Shown here: in pieces, positions 59,840 through 64,000 of the stretch | Position numbering within the stretch: the first letter of the stretch is position 1 | How the letters are laid out: each line of letters begins with the position of its first letter | NCBI RefSeq assembly: GCF_900156455.1 | Contig: NZ_FTNQ01000002.1 | Coordinates: forward strand, 186,001-250,000 | DNA length: 64,000 nt | Source of the DNA: Microbacterium sp. RURRCA19A | GTDB lineage: Bacteria; Actinomycetota; Actinomycetes; Actinomycetales; Microbacteriaceae | Reading direction: 5' to 3' | Notes under the pieces: generated by a model | Databases searched by the model: none | What the model saw: the letters and a program-made list of their open reading frames with translations, nothing else | What the model was told of the DNA's origin: nothing | Translations under genes and position numbers: made by a program

Positions 59840-60231
59840 TCTACGTCGACAGCTGTCTCGTGATCTACGCCGTCGAACGCGACGACAGCATCGGCAGCCG
59901 TGCCCGCGACGCCCTCGCGGGCTCCGACCAGCCGCTCGCGACGAGTCCGCTGGTGATGCTCGAGGCCCTCGTCGGCCCGATGCGAGAGAGGGATGCGCTG
60001 TCGCAGTCGGACATGTGGAGCGCCCTCGATCGCTTCGAGCTCCTCCGCATCCACGATGACGACTATCTCGACGCCGCAAGGCTCCGGGCGCGGCACCGCG
60101 GGCTGCGGACGGCGGACGCGCTGCACCTCGCCGTCGCCCGGCGCGCAGGATGCACGGCGTTCTGGACGAACGATGCGCGCCTGACGGCTGCTTCGGGCGG
60201 AATGGCGGTCGACGTGATCGGCGCCGGATGA
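59836..60231 (+). CDS. vapC: PIN-domain toxin ribonuclease, VapC type
   Basis: 131 residues. Active-site acids are in YVDSCLVIYAVE (Asp5), TSPLVMLEALVG (Glu), LRTADALHLAVAR (Asp) and FWTNDARL (Asp), the four-acid PIN centre that binds Mg2+ and cleaves RNA, often tRNA. GTG start at 59836 overlapping the antitoxin stop. Targets unknown. Intact, so probably active. Confidence 0.88.
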   Translation: MIYVDSCLVIYAVERDDSIGSRARDALAGSDQPLATSPLVMLEALVGPMRERDALSQSDMWSALDRFELLRIHDDDYLDAARLRARHRGLRTADALHLAVARRAGCTAFWTNDARLTAASGGMAVDVIGAG

Positions 60232-60244
60232 CGGCGCCGGCCGT

Positions 60245-60514
60245 TCAGCCCGCGTTCCACCCCTTCGCGAGCTCCACGACCGCGGCGACCGCGGCCTCGG
60301 TGTCGGCGGGCGTCCCCCCGGCCCGCCCCGCGACGAGGCCGGCGACGAAGGCGCTGAGCGGAGCGGCGGGCCGGGCCACACCGTTCGCGACGTCGCGCGC
60401 GAGGTCCAGGATCAGCGCGATGGGCACATCGCCCTCGGCGAGGCCGAACCGTTCGGCCAGCGCCGCGCTCCACTCGTTCAACGCTTCGGGCGGCAGGGTG
60501 CGGGTCTCGGTCAC
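60245..60514 (-). CDS. DUF6457-family protein of the molybdenum cofactor operon
   Basis: 89 residues from a GTG at 60514 that overlaps the mobA stop. All helical: LPPEALNEWSAALAERFGL, VPIALILDLARDVANGVARP, APLSAFVAGLVAG. This short family is nearly always fused or adjacent to MobA in actinobacteria, so it likely assists molybdenum cofactor maturation. Mechanism unknown. Convergent with vapC, 13 bp apart. Confidence 0.75.
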   Translation of the reverse strand: MTETRTLPPEALNEWSAALAERFGLAEGDVPIALILDLARDVANGVARPAAPLSAFVAGLVAGRAGGTPADTEAAVAAVVELAKGWNAG

Positions 60515-61095
60515 GGCTCCTCCTCGGGGCTGCTCGCGGCCGAGCCCCCGGCCGCCGTCAGATCGTCCCACGTGTCGATGTCGCGCGACAGTGCCGCGGG
60601 CGCGTCGACGAACGCGACCCTCAAGGCCCCGAGCAGCGTCCGCATCGCGGCATCCCGTCCTCCGTCCGGAACTCCGGATGCCACCTCCCGCAGCGCCGCA
60701 GTCCGGTAGCGGCCGGTGAGCCACTGGGGTCGGCCGTTATCGGCGAGGCACACCCCGTGGACGTCGGCGGGGATCGGCGGCAACGTTGTGACCGCCGCGG
60801 CGGGATCGACGAGATCGCACGCGAGGAGAAGCACCGCGTCGGCGTCGACCGCGGCGAGCGCGGCGACGGTCGCGGCGACGGGTCCGCCGAACGGCGGCTC
60901 CTCGCGCACCCAGGTCACGTCGAGCCCGGGGTCGAGGATCGGGGCGGCCACGACGATCCGCGCCGCCCCCGCGCCGCGCGCGGCCTCGACCGCACGCCCG
61001 AGGAGCGTTTCCCCGGCGAGACGGAACAGCGGCTTGGACGCCCCGCCGACGCGGGCGGCGCGGCCTCCCGCGAGCAGGATCGCGTCGAGGCTCAC
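60511..61095 (-). CDS. mobA: Molybdenum cofactor guanylyltransferase, MobA-like
   Basis: 194 residues. Nucleotidyltransferase start SLDAILLAGGRAARVGGASKPLF has the LAGGR-x3-GG..KP signature, then GPVAATVAALAAVDADAVLLLACDLV. It transfers GMP (or another nucleotide) to Mo-molybdopterin. GTG at 61095 overlaps the moeA stop. The short length suggests a minimal domain without the C-terminal extension of E. coli MobA. Confidence 0.87.
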   Translation of the reverse strand: MSLDAILLAGGRAARVGGASKPLFRLAGETLLGRAVEAARGAGAARIVVAAPILDPGLDVTWVREEPPFGGPVAATVAALAAVDADAVLLLACDLVDPAAAVTTLPPIPADVHGVCLADNGRPQWLTGRYRTAALREVASGVPDGGRDAAMRTLLGALRVAFVDAPAALSRDIDTWDDLTAAGGSAASSPEEEP

Positions 61096-62312
61096 GCGAG
61101 CCTCACCTCGACGAGGTCGCCGGGGTCGAGGTCGCGCTCGCCCGGCGGGATCACGGCGTAGCCGTCCGCGTCGCCGAGGCCGCGGGTGGAGCCGCGGGTT
61201 CCGGGCGCGGGCGGGACGGCGCGCCAGGCGGCGGGATCTGTCCGGTCGAGCCGCACGGGGACGTACTGCAGGCGGTCGGCGCGCACGCGCCATCCCTCGG
61301 CGAGCGGCACGCGGACGACCGTGCGATCGTCATCGGGCGCACCCTCCAGCGCCCGCAGCGCTGGGCGCACGAACACCTCGAACGACACCGCCGCGCTGAC
61401 CGGATTGCCCGGCAGGCCGAACACCAGGGTTCCCGCCGGAGTCCGCCCGAAGCCCTGTGGCCGGGCGGGCTGCATCGCCACCTGCACGAACGACAGCAGA
61501 TCGCCGAGGCTGTTCTTCACGACCTCGTACGCGCCCGCGCTCACACCACCCGAGAAGACGACGACGTCGGCACCGAGCCGCTCGGCCTCGGCGATCGAGG
61601 CACGCGGCCCGTCGCCTTCGTCGCCGACGCTCGCGCGGAGCACGACCTCGGCACCCGCCTCCTCGGCGAGCCCGGCGAGCAGGAAGCTGTTCGACTCGGG
61701 GATCTGCCCGTGCCGCAGCGGCACTCCGGGCGCGACGAGTTCGGACCCCGTCGAGATCACCGCCACCTTCGGCGCCCGGGCAACCACGACGGAGGCGACC
61801 CCGGATGCCGCGATCGCGGCGATCCGCGCCGCGTTCAGCCGCACCCCCGCGGGGACGACGAGCTCGCCCGCCGGCGTGTCCGACCCCCGGCGGCGGATGT
61901 GCGCCCCGGGCCCGCGGGGCGCGACGATCACGTCGGTCCCGGACAGCGACCCGTCGAGTCCGTCTCGGGTGTCCTCGAACGGAACGACCGCCGTGGCATC
62001 CGTGGGGACCGGCGCTCCGGTCATGATCCGGGCCGCTTCGCCCGGCTGGAGCACGGGATCCCGCGATGTTCCGGCCGGGAGGTCGGCGACGACCCGCAGC
62101 GTCGCGGGGACGGTCGCGACGTCGTCGACCCGCACGGCGAAGCCGTCCATCGCGGAGTTGTCGAAGCCGGGCACGTCGACCGCCGCGCGCACGGGATGCC
62201 GCAGCACCCGGCCACGGGCCCGATCGAGCGGACGGACCTCCGGCGCGAAGGGCTCCACGACCGACAGGATCGCGGCCAGGTGCGCGGACACCGCGATCAC
62301 GGACGGGGGCAT
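61092..62312 (-). CDS. moeA: Molybdopterin molybdotransferase MoeA
   Basis: 406 residues. Motifs VPGFDNSAMDGFAVR (about 49-63), IMTGAPVPTDATAVVPFE, STGSELVAPG, ESNSFLLAG, FSGGVSAGAYEVVK and GLPGNPVSAAVSFEVFVRP are all those of MoeA, which inserts molybdate into MPT-AMP. ATG at 62312 is chosen over one ten codons upstream because a TACGCT -10 (62319-62324, minus strand) lies 6 nt before it. First gene of the moeA-mobA-DUF6457 operon. Confidence 0.94.
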   Translation of the reverse strand: MPPSVIAVSAHLAAILSVVEPFAPEVRPLDRARGRVLRHPVRAAVDVPGFDNSAMDGFAVRVDDVATVPATLRVVADLPAGTSRDPVLQPGEAARIMTGAPVPTDATAVVPFEDTRDGLDGSLSGTDVIVAPRGPGAHIRRRGSDTPAGELVVPAGVRLNAARIAAIAASGVASVVVARAPKVAVISTGSELVAPGVPLRHGQIPESNSFLLAGLAEEAGAEVVLRASVGDEGDGPRASIAEAERLGADVVVFSGGVSAGAYEVVKNSLGDLLSFVQVAMQPARPQGFGRTPAGTLVFGLPGNPVSAAVSFEVFVRPALRALEGAPDDDRTVVRVPLAEGWRVRADRLQYVPVRLDRTDPAAWRAVPPAPGTRGSTRGLGDADGYAVIPPGERDLDPGDLVEVRLA

Positions 62313-62452
62313 CCCCTCAGCGTAGGCGTCGGGTCTCGGCATCCGGTCCGGTCGTGTCGCCGTGGCGAGCGAGGGGTCCGGGACGGGCGGAGAATGCCCA
62401 CGGCGGCGTCGGTGCTCCCCGACTCGACCGCGGCGCGAGTACCGTGTGCGGC

Positions 62453-62941
62453 ATGAGCGACCTGACCTACCCCGAGATCGGGGCGACGGCAGGGCGGCTG
62501 CCGCCGGGGTACCACCACGTCCGCGCGGAACGCGTGATCGGGCGCGGGCGGGTCGCGTTCGAGCAGGCCGCCGACGCGCTGCTGTGCGGGAACGTGCAAC
62601 GGCGGGCGGGCGCGACCGTGCGCCTGTCCGAGACGCCCCTACGCGTGGGGACCCGCATCGACATGCGGCTCGGGCCGTTCGGCATCCCGTGCCTGGTCGT
62701 GTGGGCGGAGCGCGACGAGGAGCACGCCGGATTCGCCTACGGATCGCTGCCCGGGCACCCCGAGAGCGGCGAGGAACGCTTCGAGCTGACGCTGGCGCCC
62801 TCGGGCGAGGTGACCTTCAGGATCACGGCGTTCTCGCGCCCCGGCCGCTGGTTCACGCGCCTCGCGTGGCCGGTGAACCGCGCGATCCAGCGCCGCATGA
62901 CCCAGCGCTACCTCTGCACCTTGGATTCGCCGACGCGCTGA
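62453..62941 (+). CDS. DUF1990-family protein
   Basis: 162 residues. YHHVRAERVIGRGRVAFEQAADALLCGNVQRRAG and GHPESGEERFEL fit DUF1990, a SRPBCC-like predicted ligand-binding family with no proven function. A TACCGT box is 7 nt before the ATG at 62453. Divergent from moeA; no operon partner. Confidence 0.85.
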   Translation: MSDLTYPEIGATAGRLPPGYHHVRAERVIGRGRVAFEQAADALLCGNVQRRAGATVRLSETPLRVGTRIDMRLGPFGIPCLVVWAERDEEHAGFAYGSLPGHPESGEERFELTLAPSGEVTFRITAFSRPGRWFTRLAWPVNRAIQRRMTQRYLCTLDSPTR

Positions 62942-62969
62942 CCCTCCGCGCCCGGGAACGGGCGGAGCC

Positions 62970-63026
62970 GCGCACAACTCCGGCACAACCACCCCCGGCC
63001 CGCGCCGATCCGCCGGAGTCGTGCAC
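62970..63026. repeat. Hairpin repeat, GCACAACTCCGG family
   Basis: Arms GCGCACAACTCCGG (62970-62983) and CCGGAGTCGTGCAC (63013-63026), 12 of 14 paired, in the gap between convergent DUF1990 and CopC genes. A partial relative lies at 5106-5160, also between convergent genes. Confidence 0.7.
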
Positions 63027-63083
63027 ACCGGATGCCACGTCCCGACGGAAACGGGGAGGAGCCGCAGCCCCTCCCCGCCCGTG

Positions 63084-63695
63084 TCACTCGGAGTCCGACT
63101 CGCCTTTCCGGCGAGGCCGGACGAGCAGCACCACGACGACGCCCACGACGATGACCGCGACGCCGCCGACCGACAGGCCGATCACCAGGCCCGACGGCGC
63201 GGCCGCGGGGGCCGAGGCATCCGGGGCCGCCTCCTCCTGCTGCGACGCCACGTTCGCACACGGGGACGCGTCGGAGCCGGTGCCGACCGGCTCCCCCGCC
63301 GCGGGCGCGTACGAGAACGTGTAGGTGCCCGAGACGGGGTGGCCGTCGGACGACACCGCCCGCCACGTCACCTGATACTCGCCGGCATTCCCGAGCTCGA
63401 CCGGGGTGGTGAGCGTCGGGCCGGCGAGCGCGGTGCAGTCGGTCTCGTAGTGCCGGGCGTCGGGCCCCACCACGATGACCTCGTTCCCGCCGTCGGCGCC
63501 GAGGAGGTTGGCGCTGAAGGTGAGCGTGACGTCCGCGGCGGTCGAGACCGTCGTGTCCGCCGCCGGCGTGGCCGAGACGAGGCTGTCGTGCGCCGACGCG
63601 GCCGGGGCTGCACCGAACGCGGCGCCCACGGCGGCCGCGGCGACGATGAGGCCGAGGACGCCGGCTCGACGCCGAGGCGCCGTGAGCGCGCGCAC
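63084..63695 (-). CDS. CopC-domain secreted copper-binding protein
   Basis: 203 residues. Signal peptide 1-36 (GLIVAAAAVGAAFGAAPAASA) is cut before HDSLVSATPAAD; the mature N-terminal His is the Cu(II) ligand of CopC. GHPVSGTYTFSY near residue 118 gives a second His. A C-terminal helix (GLVIGLSVGGVAVIVVGVVV) and RPRRK anchor it to the membrane. GTG start at 63695, 2 bp after the YcnI stop. Part of the YcnI-CopC copper uptake or handling operon. Confidence 0.88.
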   Translation of the reverse strand: MRALTAPRRRAGVLGLIVAAAAVGAAFGAAPAASAHDSLVSATPAADTTVSTAADVTLTFSANLLGADGGNEVIVVGPDARHYETDCTALAGPTLTTPVELGNAGEYQVTWRAVSSDGHPVSGTYTFSYAPAAGEPVGTGSDASPCANVASQQEEAAPDASAPAAAPSGLVIGLSVGGVAVIVVGVVVVLLVRPRRKGESDSE

Positions 63696-63697
63696 GA

Positions 63698-64000
63698 TCA
63701 GGCCTTCTTCGAACGACGGGCGAACGCCACCGCGCCGAGCACCGCGCCACCGACGGCGATCACGAGCGCGGCGATGCTGAGCCCGAGCGCAGCGCCCGCG
63801 GAGCCGTCCGTGGACGCCGCCGCGGTCATGTCGTGGTCGTCGGCAGCGGGCGCGGCGGTCGCGGAGCCGTGGCTCGCCCCGTGACCCGTGGTCGGCGGCG
63901 TGTCGTTGATGTAGAGCACCGGAGCGGGCTCGAGCGTGTCGTCGGCGGCGACCTCGTCGGGCGTGGCCGACCAGTTCACGACCTCGCCGTCGGAGTACGT
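63698..64000 (-). CDS. ycnI: YcnI-like (DUF1775) copper-binding membrane protein, C-terminal part (cut by window end)
   Basis: 101 codons are visible, running off the window. The visible start TYSDGEVVNWSATPDE, then LEPAPVLYIND, is the usual end of the DUF1775 domain, which binds copper outside the cell. A His/Thr-rich linker (TTGHGASHGS, DDHDMTAAAS) and a C-terminal membrane helix with ARRSKKA follow. It lies directly before CopC, as in many Gram-positive copper loci. Confidence 0.85.
   Translation of the reverse strand, partial: TYSDGEVVNWSATPDEVAADDTLEPAPVLYINDTPPTTGHGASHGSATAAPAADDHDMTAAASTDGSAGAALGLSIAALVIAVGGAVLGAVAFARRSKKA

Overview
The window is high-GC DNA (roughly 70 percent) from an actinobacterium, most likely a member of the Microbacteriaceae close to Microbacterium. 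Signs are GC-rich third positions, many GTG starts, repeated leaderless promoters (a TANNNT box 6-8 nt before the start codon), SufS/SufU-type Fe-S assembly, LacI-rich sugar loci, an LAXTG-type cell-wall sorting signal, and a very strong excess of the heptamer GGATGCC/GGCATCC. Taxonomy is inferred from these features only.

Layout. 1-2.2 kb: end of a urate-degradation locus (HIU hydrolase, HpxO-type urate hydroxylase) and adenine phosphoribosyltransferase. 2.3-5.1 kb: GH13 alpha-glucosidase with a perfect LacI-type operator, followed by a LacI regulator. 5.2-9.8 kb: septum-formation-type membrane protein, FAD/NAD reductase, M20 amidohydrolase, small membrane protein. 9.8-20.8 kb: alpha-galactoside locus with a 1437-residue secreted, wall-anchored glycoside hydrolase, divergent from a GH36 alpha-galactosidase, an ABC sugar importer (binding protein and two permeases) and a LacI regulator. 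Three similar operators lie in the divergent promoter region. 20.8-31.6 kb: YpfJ-like metalloprotease, VanZ/RDD membrane protein, KimA-like potassium permease, a tandem-MarR regulator with a membrane/CPBP cassette, ArfB, and a PadR-DUF1048-ABC efflux operon. 31.8-40 kb: complete kdpFABC-kdpDE potassium uptake operon with an extra small membrane ORF at its head. 40-46.2 kb: SufS/SufU, DUF1801 protein, glutathione-independent formaldehyde dehydrogenase, tandem AHSA1 protein and ArsR regulator.

46.2-52.1 kb is an accessory island. It holds TGAC-rich end-like DNA, a fragment resembling a TnsA-type endonuclease, a decayed IS3-family element with both inverted repeats, and one intact 1257-residue YobI/KAP-like membrane P-loop NTPase, a candidate defence gene. 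52.1-64 kb returns to chromosomal backbone: cupin, SDR, DUF429, AraC regulator and MFS exporter, a head-to-head pair of citrate-synthase-family genes (one with an N-terminal HTH), a Phd/PIN toxin-antitoxin pair, molybdenum cofactor genes (DUF6457, mobA, moeA), a DUF1990 protein, and a copper locus (CopC, YcnI) running off the window.

The most striking non-coding feature is a family of at least eleven intergenic palindromes, about 51-63 bp long, with arms like AGTGTCCAAGACACGCCG, each arm itself containing a smaller palindrome. At least three further families of short intergenic hairpin repeats and a 110-bp tandem array share the intergenic space. No tRNA, rRNA or CRISPR array was found.
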